Below are positions 1 through 7,249 of a DNA stretch of 13,975 bases, one piece after another (positions within the stretch are counted from its first letter, which is position 1; every line of letters begins with the position of its first letter). The notes beneath the pieces were generated by a model. The model saw only the letters and a program-made list of their open reading frames with translations. It had not been told where the DNA came from and did not search any database. The position numbers and the translations under genes were made by a program. This DNA comes from Flavobacteriales bacterium. Lineage in GTDB: Bacteria > Bacteroidota > Bacteroidia > Flavobacteriales_D > Crocinitomicaceae. The stretch lies in assembly GCA_947462695.1 (NCBI GenBank), contig CANHQC010000015.1, forward strand, positions 1 through 13,975, in the 5' to 3' direction.

Positions 1-1523
1 ATGTTGCCGTTTGAAAAAGTATTGCAACTTGGATTTTGAATGTTCACTGAAGCAATCGTGCTACCAAAACCACAGTTTACAGGACTATACTGGTAATGTC
101 CATCTTGTTTGGTACCCATGTAACTTCCCCAAGCAATTCCATTATTTGGACGGTTAGATGAAAGATTGATGCAGTTGATAAAAATCCCTTTACTTCCAAC
201 CGGATTAACACTGTCTTTTTTGACAATATAAATCAATTCTAATGAGGCATCATTGTCCATGTTTACGATGTGTGGTGTACAGCCTAAGTTTACACCTGTT
301 CGTGTTGCGTCTATTTGCGAAATTGAAGATGCTGTAAAATCGATTGCATGTAATTTATGCTTGAATACCCCGGCTTCATTGTACGTAACTGATACAACAG
401 CCTCATCAATACCATCGTTATTCAAATCTATTGCATTTGCCGAAGGGTAAGAGAATACGCCCAAACTATCTTTAAACGCGATAGTACCTGTCAATCCATC
501 CAACATGACTTGGTAGAAATCTGAGTAGGAAGGTGCGATTCCTTTATATAATAACACAAATACATCCGGCGTAAGGTCCGCATTCATTCTCCCGATAACA
601 GGAGCCGCAGACGATTCTGTACCTGGAATAGTTGTCGACCATGCTGTTGTCCAATTGTGCCCATTGATCTTGGTAACTTCACCTCCAAATGACTGAATAA
701 AAATACTTTGTCCTTGATCTGCACGCGCCACAGAAGCCGGCGCAATGTATCCACGTGAATTATCGGTGGCAAGAACAATTGAATTCGCTAATGAATTGGT
801 TTGAATCAAGTCAGTTAAGGGACACGCATAAAAATGTCCACCTAAGTTTTCACCACCTGTACCGAATAAAATCCACTTGACACCATTGCCCTGCACCTCA
901 GCCACAATGGGTGAACAATAGATTTCTGCGCTGTCGGGGACTACCGCTTTAGCAATTAAATTACCAGTTACCGCATTGACAACCATCAAATGGCCAGGAG
1001 GACGATTGGTTTGCCACACAGGAGCAGCATGATCGCCCCCATTAGAAACCAAGATGTCTGGAATTAAATCACCGCTTACATCAGGAATGAACTGTGGATT
1101 GTAGAAATTGTATAAGCCACTATCAACAGGATTTGAGGGATACGGGAAATAATCCCAAAGTAAATTACCGTTTGTGCCATTTAGCGCGAGTAATTGCGCT
1201 TTACGTCCAGAGATGAACACATCTTTTACACCATCGCTATTGATATCTTGAAAAATAGCACTTCCGAATACCTCATCCCGTGCAGGTCTTTTCCAGAGCA
1301 GTGATCCATTCAATCCGTTCATGGCAATAATTCCATTTGGATGCGCAATACCATCCAGTCCTGCTCCTACAACAATATCTAACGTACCGTCGTTGTTTAA
1401 ATCACACGATCTCGGTGAGGATAGTGACTGAATAGAGTCTGTAAAAGACTGCCAGTTTGGCACTTGAGCAACAAGTGCAAACGGCAAGCTAAATAAGAAA
1501 ATAAGTACGTAAGACTTTCGCAT
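1..1523 (-). CDS. Secreted FG-GAP/PQQ-like beta-propeller protein, start of SprB-type repeat (partial, 3' end outside window)
   Basis: Continuous minus-strand reading frame of 507 codons from ATG at 1523, running off the left edge without a stop. Residues 1-20 are a signal peptide (basic MRKS, hydrophobic core, VAQ cleavage-type end). The rest reads as a secreted propeller: Asp/Asn-rich blade loops of FG-GAP/VCBS type appear at about 41-51 (DLNNDGTLDIV), 93-103 (DINSDGVKDVF), 148-158 (DVSGDLIPDIL), 366-376 (DLNNDGIDEAV) and 422-432. PQQ-propeller-like phrases of the form NGxNGxLLW occur at 69-77 and 115-123. The last visible residues, 498-507 (NPSCNTFSNGN), resemble the first strand of a SprB repeat, a module of giant type IX-secreted surface proteins in Bacteroidota, so the full protein is probably much longer with a C-terminal sorting domain outside the window. 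Export and propeller fold are well supported; the role (adhesion, gliding or other) is unknown. Confidence 0.85.
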   Translation of the reverse strand, partial: MRKSYVLIFLFSLPFALVAQVPNWQSFTDSIQSLSSPRSCDLNNDGTLDIVVGAGLDGIAHPNGIIAMNGLNGSLLWKRPARDEVFGSAIFQDINSDGVKDVFISGRKAQLLALNGTNGNLLWDYFPYPSNPVDSGLYNFYNPQFIPDVSGDLIPDILVSNGGDHAAPVWQTNRPPGHLMVVNAVTGNLIAKAVVPDSAEIYCSPIVAEVQGNGVKWILFGTGGENLGGHFYACPLTDLIQTNSLANSIVLATDNSRGYIAPASVARADQGQSIFIQSFGGEVTKINGHNWTTAWSTTIPGTESSAAPVIGRMNADLTPDVFVLLYKGIAPSYSDFYQVMLDGLTGTIAFKDSLGVFSYPSANAIDLNNDGIDEAVVSVTYNEAGVFKHKLHAIDFTASSISQIDATRTGVNLGCTPHIVNMDNDASLELIYIVKKDSVNPVGSKGIFINCINLSSNRPNNGIAWGSYMGTKQDGHYQYSPVNCGFGSTIASVNIQNPSCNTFSNGN

Positions 1524-1677
1524 AGTTTGTTGAATTTCAGCCTAAAAATAACTAATTAGAGCATGCGTAAAAAGGAAAATTAGTTCGGAGTGATGTTAAA
1601 AAGTTGTTAGAACAGCGAATAGATTTGTTCAACGATGAGTAAACTGTATTTTTATGCTGCTTATTTAATTGAACATT
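1524..1677. promoter_or_regulatory. Divergent promoter region with a TAnnTTTG -7 element (plus strand, 1620-1627)
   Basis: This 154-base gap separates two divergent genes. On the plus strand TAGATTTG at 1620-1627 matches the Bacteroidota -7 consensus TAnnTTTG exactly. It would give transcription starting about 45 bases before the ATG at 1678. I find no TTG -33 element at the usual 17-23 base spacing. On the minus strand TATTTTTA (complement of 1543-1550) is a one-mismatch candidate for the leftward gene, also without a -33 element. No start site has been measured, so both are pattern matches only. Confidence 0.4.
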
Positions 1678-2775
1678 ATGGAGAAAAAACAAGAAATTAC
1701 TCAACGATTTATTTTGGTTTCACGCATTTTGCTGGCCATTTTGTTTTTATTATCAGCTGTTGCAAAATTGTATCCCTCGCCGCATTTTGCGCTAACTACT
1801 TTTGAGATGAAGCAGTTAATTCCGATGGGATTCTCTGAAACGAGTGCAGCGTATTTTTCACGAATCTTAATCGGGTGTGAATTGGCGTTAGGCATTCTCT
1901 TGCTGCAACGCCATTACTTTAAGCGCTTGGTCTTACCAATGTCTTTTTTAATCCTACTGATTTTTTCAGTTCACTTAACCTACGAAATTATTGCCACAGG
2001 AAATTCCGGAAATTGCGGGTGTTTTGGTGCATTGCTGCCTATGACCCCTTTGCAGGCAGTGATTAAAAATGTTATTGCTATGGCCATCATTGGTTGGGTC
2101 TATTGGAAATCTTCAGTCAGTGAAGATCGATTGAATTTTTCAACGGTACTTTCTATAACTTTTGCCAGTATCCTTGCGGTATTCCTTGTTGGACCTATGG
2201 CACAAAAAACAACAGAGGTAAAAGAAACAATTGAAGAAGAATTGCTCGTTACTGAATCACCAACGGGTAGTGTCGATACGCTTGTTCATGAAAGAACGTC
2301 AACAACAGTCATTGAAGCAGGCGGTAAAAAAATAGAGACTGAAGTTAAAGAGGAAATTAAAGATGAGCCTAAGCCCAAGAAATCGGGGTTTAAGTCCTAT
2401 TTTGCAGATATCGATAATGGAAAAAAAGTCCTTTGTTTCTTTGCTCCAGGATGCGATCACTGCAAAGAAACGGCGAAAGAATTAACGCAACTGAAAAAAC
2501 AGCTCAAAGGATTCCCTGATATTCGAATCATCTTTATGGATGAAGAGGCCAACTTAATCCCAACGTTCTTTGAATTTGCAGGATCCAAATACCCTTATGA
2601 AATTATTGACGTGGCTTCTTTTTGGCGTGTCTTGGGTGGAGCGAAAGATACACCTGGTGTTCAGTATTTCTGGAATGGTAACCTGATTAAGGAATACGAT
2701 GGAATCAATGAACGTGCGTACAAGCAGGCAGAGTTTAAAAAACTTGTCCAAAAAACGTACAGTGAATTAAAGTAA
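1678..2775 (+). CDS. DoxX/MauE-family membrane protein fused to a thioredoxin-like domain
   Basis: 365 residues. The N-terminal part has about five hydrophobic segments (near 12-30, 62-78, 85-103, 126-143 and 157-174). Its arrangement, with NCGCFG at 112-117, fits the MauE/DoxX redox-associated membrane family. A charged, Lys/Glu-rich linker (about 175-240) leads to a thioredoxin-like domain: beta strand VLCFFAPG at 251-258, active-site motif C259-D-H-C262, and a Thr-Pro pair at 325-326 in the position of the cis-proline loop. I infer that the membrane part passes electrons to or from the CxxC domain, probably on the periplasmic side, to maintain cysteine redox state. The substrate is not evident. 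A TTG at 1669 could add three residues, but the ATG at 1678 is preferred. The gene stands alone: divergent neighbour upstream and terminator 21 bases downstream. Confidence 0.85.
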   Translation: MEKKQEITQRFILVSRILLAILFLLSAVAKLYPSPHFALTTFEMKQLIPMGFSETSAAYFSRILIGCELALGILLLQRHYFKRLVLPMSFLILLIFSVHLTYEIIATGNSGNCGCFGALLPMTPLQAVIKNVIAMAIIGWVYWKSSVSEDRLNFSTVLSITFASILAVFLVGPMAQKTTEVKETIEEELLVTESPTGSVDTLVHERTSTTVIEAGGKKIETEVKEEIKDEPKPKKSGFKSYFADIDNGKKVLCFFAPGCDHCKETAKELTQLKKQLKGFPDIRIIFMDEEANLIPTFFEFAGSKYPYEIIDVASFWRVLGGAKDTPGVQYFWNGNLIKEYDGINERAYKQAEFKKLVQKTYSELK

Positions 2776-2796
2776 TTTTCGATAACAGTTCTCATG

Positions 2797-2827
2797 AAAA
2801 CGCCGGCTTATAAGTTGGCGTTTTTTA
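2797..2827 (+). terminator. Rho-independent terminator
   Basis: An 8-base stem, AAAACGCC (2797-2804) pairing with GGCGTTTT (2817-2824), flanks a 12-base loop that can itself close partly. It runs into a T-rich tract (2821-2826). It starts 21 bases after the stop codon of the DoxX-thioredoxin gene and precedes a new promoter, so it marks the end of that transcription unit. Confidence 0.8.
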
Positions 2828-2866
2828 TTAAATCAAAATGACCAGAATGTAAACTACTGATTAAGT

Positions 2867-2892
2867 TTAAGCTCAATTATTGCTTAACTTTG
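2867..2892 (+). promoter_or_regulatory. -7 promoter element TAACTTTG inside an inverted repeat
   Basis: TAACTTTG at 2885-2892 matches the Bacteroidota -7 consensus TAnnTTTG exactly, 15 bases before the ATG at 2908, so the leader would be only about 10 bases. TTAAGC (2867-2872) and GCTTAA (2882-2887) form a perfect 6-base inverted repeat with a 9-base spacer, and the right arm overlaps the -7 element. A repressor site is possible, but nothing in the window names a regulator. The position of this element also argues against the in-frame TTG at 2890 as a start codon. Confidence 0.45.
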
Positions 2893-2907
2893 AGGAAACA
2901 GTCGTTT

Positions 2908-3594
2908 ATGCGTTTACTCCAGCTGGTCTTTTTACTCACCACTTTTTCTGTGTATGGACAATTAGACCCACTATTTTTTGGAACATACAAAGATCAGCTA
3001 GGTCAGGAAGTGTATTCCATTTATACCATGGATGAAGTGGCTGAGGATTGTTTTCTTGTCGACTATCAACAGTTTGAAAACGGTCAGTTGATTCGCTCCA
3101 GCTCTGGTTATGGCCATTGTGATGGACAGAATGGTCACATGGAAATTAAGTTGATGGATGAAAATCAGCCGCAAGAAGTGGCATTTCAGCTGTCCGACGA
3201 TGAATCGAGAACGATGACGCGGTATTTCTCCTCAGGTGAAAAGCGGACGTATTTCGCATCCAGTTCTGTTGAAGTCAGATCGGGCGATTACGAAAGTGAG
3301 TTGTATTATCGTCGCACTGATGGTGTGGAACTTACGTTTCGATTTAACGAGGATGCTGGATCATATACCTTTTCAATTTATCAACCGGCCTTGGGTGATT
3401 GTAAAGGGGGAGAATATTCAGGAAAGCTTCAACCGGTTAATGAAGAACTTACGGAATTTACCCATACACCATTTTCAACTTGTGTGATTCGGTTGCTCGT
3501 TTCCAAGGATATAATACAACTTCAAGAGAATGGTGCTGAAGGATTACACCAACATTGTTCTTCTTGGGCAGGCACCTTTTTACTCAATCATTAA
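2908..3594 (+). CDS. Secreted protein of unknown function
   Basis: 228 residues that I do not recognise as a family. Residues 1-18 form a signal peptide (MRLLQ, hydrophobic stretch, VYGQ); there is no lipobox cysteine, so it should be a soluble periplasmic or secreted protein. The mature part is acidic and rich in alternating hydrophobic/polar residues, suggesting beta structure. It has five cysteines (48, 71, 165, 192, 217), three of them in the C-terminal third, so disulfides are possible. The end (HCSSWAGTF, 216-224) has the look of a closing beta strand of a small barrel. An in-frame TTG at 2890 would add six residues, but it lies inside the -7 promoter box, so ATG 2908 is chosen. The transferase gene starts 8 bases after its stop, which implies a shared transcript and perhaps a linked envelope role. 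Confidence 0.8.
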   Translation: MRLLQLVFLLTTFSVYGQLDPLFFGTYKDQLGQEVYSIYTMDEVAEDCFLVDYQQFENGQLIRSSSGYGHCDGQNGHMEIKLMDENQPQEVAFQLSDDESRTMTRYFSSGEKRTYFASSSVEVRSGDYESELYYRRTDGVELTFRFNEDAGSYTFSIYQPALGDCKGGEYSGKLQPVNEELTEFTHTPFSTCVIRLLVSKDIIQLQENGAEGLHQHCSSWAGTFLLNH

Positions 3595-3602
3595 CCGACG
3601 CC

Positions 3603-5435
3603 ATGCCTAAATCGTTAGTTGCTTTTCCATTGATTTACTTTTGTATTGATGCCTATCTGCGTTCGGATGTATTGGGATCATATTCCTCCCCTCAATTACT
3701 AATGTATATCGGTTCAATAGCTGTTTCGGTTGGATTTTATGTATTTGTACTTTTGCTAGCCAATCGATTACAGCACCGGAAGGTTCTCTGTTATTCCCTA
3801 CTCATCGGTTATGCATCCTTAATCGTAATCGCAACGATGGGCTCTTATAGTTTTTACTTTTTCAATGGGTTCTTCCCAAATTATTACACTTTCGAATACT
3901 TCAAGAACGAACCTGAAAGCGCGTTTGTCCTTGTGAAGGATAGTTTGCGGTGGTACGAAGCACTTGTTTTGCTCATCGCTGTTTTGTCTTTGTTCTTTTG
4001 GTGGCGAAAACAAACGAAAAAAAGCTGGAATTGGAATTCATCAACAGTCATAGGAAGTTCAGCCATTGTGCTTCTTTTCGTTTTCAGTGGCTTCGTATGG
4101 AAGGTTAAAAAGTACGATCAGTGCCTTGTGGCAGATGTGAATTTTGCTGCGGATATTCATCGGCATTTTTGGGAATATGAGTCCAACCGTTCGTTTAAAG
4201 GAAAAGGTCTTGGTGTTAGAAATCCTATTCAGCTCAAAGAAGTTGTAAGTGGCGATTCACTAAATGTATTGGTGGTGCTATGTGAAAGCCTTCGTAATCA
4301 AAACCTAACAAGCTATGGATACGCTAGGGAAACGACTCCTAACTTATCTCGATTTATCAGAAATAATCAAAATGAGGTATTCGTTTTCAAGCAACCTTAC
4401 ACTGTTTCCTCGACTACTATGTTGGCTGTACCAGCTGTGCTGAGCGGGATTGCTCCTTACCAAGACAAAGCGTTATTTTATAAGCAACCCTTGATCTGGA
4501 GCTACGGAAAGGCCAAACAAATGGCTACGTTTTTTCTTTCTTCACATACCATGAAATGGTACCGTTTCGATAAGTTTTATCAGAACGAACCACTTGACTA
4601 TACATGGAACAAGGAAACAAGCGGTATTCCGTTTTACAATGATATGGGTGTAGATGATAAATACACCATTTCTGCACTCGTCAATCACCTTGAAAGGTTA
4701 GAGGAAAAGCGGTTCTTTGGAGTTATTCAATTGAATGGGACGCATTATCCTTACCATGTGCCTGAGGAGATGAAAAAATGGCAAGGACGATTTAGTGATG
4801 AATACGACAACGCCATTCACTATATGGATCATCACTTGAAAAACGTATTGGACTACCTTACTACGAGTGGTAAACTGAAAAACACAGTAATTGTTTTCAC
4901 CAGCGATCACGGTGAATCACTTAAAGATCACGCTAATATTGGTCATGTTGACAGTTATTACAAAGAAGCGATTTCAGTTCCTTTGATCGTATACATTCCA
5001 AGTGAGTTGCAGGATAGAGTCGACATAAAAACACTTCGTTCAAATCGGTATAAGGTGACTTCTACCATTGATGTTGCACCAACGATTGCGCATTTACTTG
5101 GATTTAAAGACCATCACAATACGCAGAAGTTATATCAACATTATTCTGGGTTTAGTTTGTTTGATTCTATTCCAAGAAATAGAGCGGTGATTACGATGAA
5201 TAATAATTCTATTGCGCGATTTAATGTAGGGATATCCTTAATTGATCATCAGCAACATTACATTTACCGTAAAAACATTGTTCCTAATCGAGAGGAATGG
5301 TATGCGCACAAATTGGACAAAAAAGAATCAATGAATAAATGGTCCGTCAACAAATGGCGAGCGAGAAAATGGGTAAAAGAGCAGATAAGTAAATATCCTG
5401 AAGCAGCGCGTTACCTTTCGCCTAGTTGTCAATGA
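3603..5435 (+). CDS. Membrane-anchored sulfatase-fold transferase (EptA/LtaS-like phosphoethanolamine or phosphoglycerol transferase)
   Basis: 610 residues. About five transmembrane segments lie in the first 170 residues (near 5-20, 33-53, 61-86, 118-134, 149-167), followed by an extracytoplasmic alkaline-phosphatase-superfamily (sulfatase) domain from about 219. Metal- and substrate-site features are visible: E228 in VVLCESLR, the likely nucleophile T272 in SSTTMLAVP, H381 in NGTHYPY, D435-H436 in TSDHGES, and H448 in NIGH. This order matches EptA-type lipid A phosphoethanolamine transferases and LtaS-type enzymes. In a Gram-negative cell, head-group transfer to lipid A or another envelope glycan is the best guess; the donor and acceptor cannot be read from sequence. 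ATG 3603 is chosen over an in-frame TTG at 3555 that would overlap the preceding gene. Its stop overlaps the convergent phosphatase gene by 7 bases. Confidence 0.85.
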   Translation: MPKSLVAFPLIYFCIDAYLRSDVLGSYSSPQLLMYIGSIAVSVGFYVFVLLLANRLQHRKVLCYSLLIGYASLIVIATMGSYSFYFFNGFFPNYYTFEYFKNEPESAFVLVKDSLRWYEALVLLIAVLSLFFWWRKQTKKSWNWNSSTVIGSSAIVLLFVFSGFVWKVKKYDQCLVADVNFAADIHRHFWEYESNRSFKGKGLGVRNPIQLKEVVSGDSLNVLVVLCESLRNQNLTSYGYARETTPNLSRFIRNNQNEVFVFKQPYTVSSTTMLAVPAVLSGIAPYQDKALFYKQPLIWSYGKAKQMATFFLSSHTMKWYRFDKFYQNEPLDYTWNKETSGIPFYNDMGVDDKYTISALVNHLERLEEKRFFGVIQLNGTHYPYHVPEEMKKWQGRFSDEYDNAIHYMDHHLKNVLDYLTTSGKLKNTVIVFTSDHGESLKDHANIGHVDSYYKEAISVPLIVYIPSELQDRVDIKTLRSNRYKVTSTIDVAPTIAHLLGFKDHHNTQKLYQHYSGFSLFDSIPRNRAVITMNNNSIARFNVGISLIDHQQHYIYRKNIVPNREEWYAHKLDKKESMNKWSVNKWRARKWVKEQISKYPEAARYLSPSCQ

Positions 5436-6472
5436 GTTAACGAGTTTAACTTGATCGTTTCCGAAAGTCGAAGGGTGTTTTGTTTATCCCACAATTGAAA
5501 TTCTATCAATGGCTCTATTGAATTCCGCTTTAGTTCAATGATTCCAAAATGATTCTCTCTTACCGGTTGACCTACACGAAACTCATTCGGGCAAGCGAAC
5601 TTCCATTCCTCTGTCAAACCACTGCTTGTTAAATCAAATAAATCGTATGCTCCCGGATTGGGTTGGCGCGATAACTCTCCGTAATGCACATCACCTGAAA
5701 TGAAAACAATGCCATTTGCTTTGGTAGTGCGAATCAGCGTTTTCATACGTTCCTGTTCATGTGGAAAATTAGCCCATGTCTCGTAGCCATTGTAGGCTGT
5801 TCCAAATTGGGTGCTCGAACAAATAATTCGGATATCCGCAGGTTGTTTTAATTCATTTTCTAACCAGATCCATTGTTCTGTGCCAAGCAAGGTGGAATCC
5901 CCTGATTGGTATGGCGCATAGTCGATGTCATAAGTGAAATTCCCTGCATTGTGCGTTTTCTTATCGAAAGAGAGCAAATTATCTCTAAATGTGCGCAAAT
6001 CAAGAAGCAAGAATTGAATGGTTAGGGAATCTATCGTGAAATACTGCGTGGTATAGATTCCGTCATGCGTCCATCGGTTACTCGATTTAGGTTCATCGAA
6101 GAAGCGAAGCATGATTTTCTTTGATTGTTTTTTGCAGGGGTAATGCCTACCTGCGTCATTTTCACCGTAATCATGATCATCCCACGTAGCAAGAATAGGC
6201 GTTGTTGATTTTAACTTTTTAAAATGACTATTTCGCCCAAGTTTGCGGTATTTTTTTTTGAGGACACGCATATTTCGTGTGTCTCCGTATATATTGTCAC
6301 CGAGGAAAATAAAAAGATTAGGTTGGTGCGTAACCACTGTATCCAAAATGGATAAATCTTTGTCCTGATGGCCACATGAACCAAATGCAATTCGGATTGA
6401 TTCTGTTTGACCGAAAATGAAAAACGGCAGTAGAAATACTGCCGTTAACCCAATTATGTTTCGCGTATTCAT
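5429..6472 (-). CDS. PhoD-like metallophosphatase (alkaline phosphatase D family), secreted
   Basis: 347 residues with a signal peptide at 1-21 (hydrophobic run ending IFGQ). The PhoD/metallophosphoesterase motifs appear in order: FGSC at 30-33, FLGDNIYGD at 56-64, ATWDDHDYGEND at 95-106, and GDVHYGE at 260-266. The D/N/H residues in these motifs would hold the metal centre. PhoD-family enzymes hydrolyse phosphate mono- and diesters at the cell surface or in the periplasm; the natural substrate here is unknown. The protein is somewhat short for the family because the N-terminal Fn-III-like domain common in longer PhoD proteins is absent. It is the last gene of the leftward run, 30 bases after the SlyD gene, and its 3' end overlaps the convergent transferase gene by 7 bases with no obvious terminator between them. 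Confidence 0.88.
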   Translation of the reverse strand: MNTRNIIGLTAVFLLPFFIFGQTESIRIAFGSCGHQDKDLSILDTVVTHQPNLFIFLGDNIYGDTRNMRVLKKKYRKLGRNSHFKKLKSTTPILATWDDHDYGENDAGRHYPCKKQSKKIMLRFFDEPKSSNRWTHDGIYTTQYFTIDSLTIQFLLLDLRTFRDNLLSFDKKTHNAGNFTYDIDYAPYQSGDSTLLGTEQWIWLENELKQPADIRIICSSTQFGTAYNGYETWANFPHEQERMKTLIRTTKANGIVFISGDVHYGELSRQPNPGAYDLFDLTSSGLTEEWKFACPNEFRVGQPVRENHFGIIELKRNSIEPLIEFQLWDKQNTLRLSETIKLNSLTH

Positions 6473-6502
6473 TGCTGAATTGCTTTAGAATGTGCGTAAA
6501 AA

Positions 6503-7009
6503 TTAATGTTCATGTCCACCTGGACCATGCGCATGTCCGTGGGCAATCTCATCTGATGTTGCTTCGCGAATATCTACGATACTTCCCGAGAAATGCAAAT
6601 CTTGTCCGGCTAAAGGGTGATTAAAATCCATTTTGATCATTTCAGAAGTCACTTCCATGATTTTTCCACGAAGCTGATTTCCTTCACTATCCGACATAGG
6701 AATTAACGATCCAATTGAAAAGTAAGTAGCATCGAACTGGCCATTTTCGTCGTGGAATACATCTAGCGGAATCATTGCGATTTGCTCTTCGTTCGAATGT
6801 CCGTAAGCATGTTCAGCAACAATGCTGAAATCGAAAGCATCTCCTACTGATTTACCTAAAAGATTTTCTTCGAATTGAGGAATAATCCCTCCAACGCCAT
6901 AGAGAAAAACCATCGGTTGTTCTGCGGTGGTAGCCTCAATGTGTTCGCCGGTTTTGTGGTTGGATAGCTTGTAATCCACCGAAACAACCATGTTTTCCTG
7001 AATTGTCAT
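6503..7009 (-). CDS. slyD: SlyD-type FKBP peptidyl-prolyl cis-trans isomerase with His-rich tail
   Basis: 168 residues, no signal peptide, so cytoplasmic. The FKBP half is seen in VSVDYKLSNHKTGEHIE (9-25), PMVFLYGVGGIIPQFEENLLGK (32-53) and the return strand MDFNHPLAGQDLHF (127-140). The insert-in-flap chaperone region occupies about 68-125, as in SlyD. The C-terminus is histidine-rich, with His at 157, 159, 161, 166 and 168, resembling the nickel-binding tail of SlyD though shorter. SlyD proteins combine proline isomerisation, holdase activity and metal binding. The gene lies 36 bases downstream of the small proline-rich gene and 30 bases upstream of the phosphatase gene, so it may share their transcript; a possible promoter of its own is listed separately. 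The symbol is given on family resemblance only. Confidence 0.88.
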   Translation of the reverse strand: MTIQENMVVSVDYKLSNHKTGEHIEATTAEQPMVFLYGVGGIIPQFEENLLGKSVGDAFDFSIVAEHAYGHSNEEQIAMIPLDVFHDENGQFDATYFSIGSLIPMSDSEGNQLRGKIMEVTSEMIKMDFNHPLAGQDLHFSGSIVDIREATSDEIAHGHAHGPGGHEH

Positions 7010-7031
7010 ATTGAATAGTTTAAATCGGCCC

Positions 7032-7066
7032 TAAAGATAGGCATTTCAATCCAACGGTTCGTCAAA
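7032..7066 (-). promoter_or_regulatory. Candidate promoter for the SlyD gene
   Basis: Read on the minus strand, TATCTTTA (complement of 7032-7039) matches TAnnTTTG at all but the last position. A TTTG (complement of 7063-7066) lies 23 bases upstream, at the long end of the usual -33/-7 spacing. The -33 part lies inside the 3' end of the small proline-rich gene. If active, slyD could be transcribed separately from the GH130/GT4 genes upstream. Pattern match only. Confidence 0.25.
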
Positions 7067-7249
7067 TGGGTCGATAAAAGGCTCAGATCGATGAATCTCC
7101 GGTTTTTGCTGTTCAATAGGGTATTCCTCAGGAAATGGTATTCCAGGATAGTCTGGAGGATAGGTGATTGGGTAATCCTCTTTGCGTTCAGGAAATTCTC
7201 GGGTTGGTCTATGAGGAATTTCCTTTCGTCTTTTAGGTTGATTTTTCAT
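7046..7249 (-). CDS. Small proline-rich protein of unknown function
   Basis: 67 residues, unrecognised. It has a basic N-terminus (KNQPKRRKE) and an acidic C-terminus, with 15 prolines (22%), four Tyr-Pro pairs between 26 and 43, and no cysteine or tryptophan. It should be mostly extended or disordered; there is no signal peptide or membrane segment. The main support for it being a real gene is its position: its ATG overlaps the TGA stop of the glycosyltransferase gene in an ATGA arrangement (7246-7249), and the same coupling joins the glycosyltransferase to the GH130 gene. The frame is open through an otherwise uncovered stretch between two solid genes. A role as a partner or scaffold of the glycosyltransferase is a guess from position alone. 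Confidence 0.65.
   Translation of the reverse strand: MKNQPKRRKEIPHRPTREFPERKEDYPITYPPDYPGIPFPEEYPIEQQKPEIHRSEPFIDPFDEPLD

Noticed and set aside
584..778. Short minus-strand open frame of 64 codons
   Set aside because: It lies wholly inside the long propeller gene in another frame, and its protein has no recognisable character.
3236..3487. Plus-strand open frame of 83 codons
   Set aside because: It overlaps the secreted-protein gene in a different frame, with no start context or motif; the gene with a signal peptide explains the region.
3555..3602. TTG start that would extend the transferase gene upstream
   Set aside because: It would overlap the preceding gene by 40 bases and add a polar stretch; ATG 3603 gives a normal start 8 bases after the previous stop.
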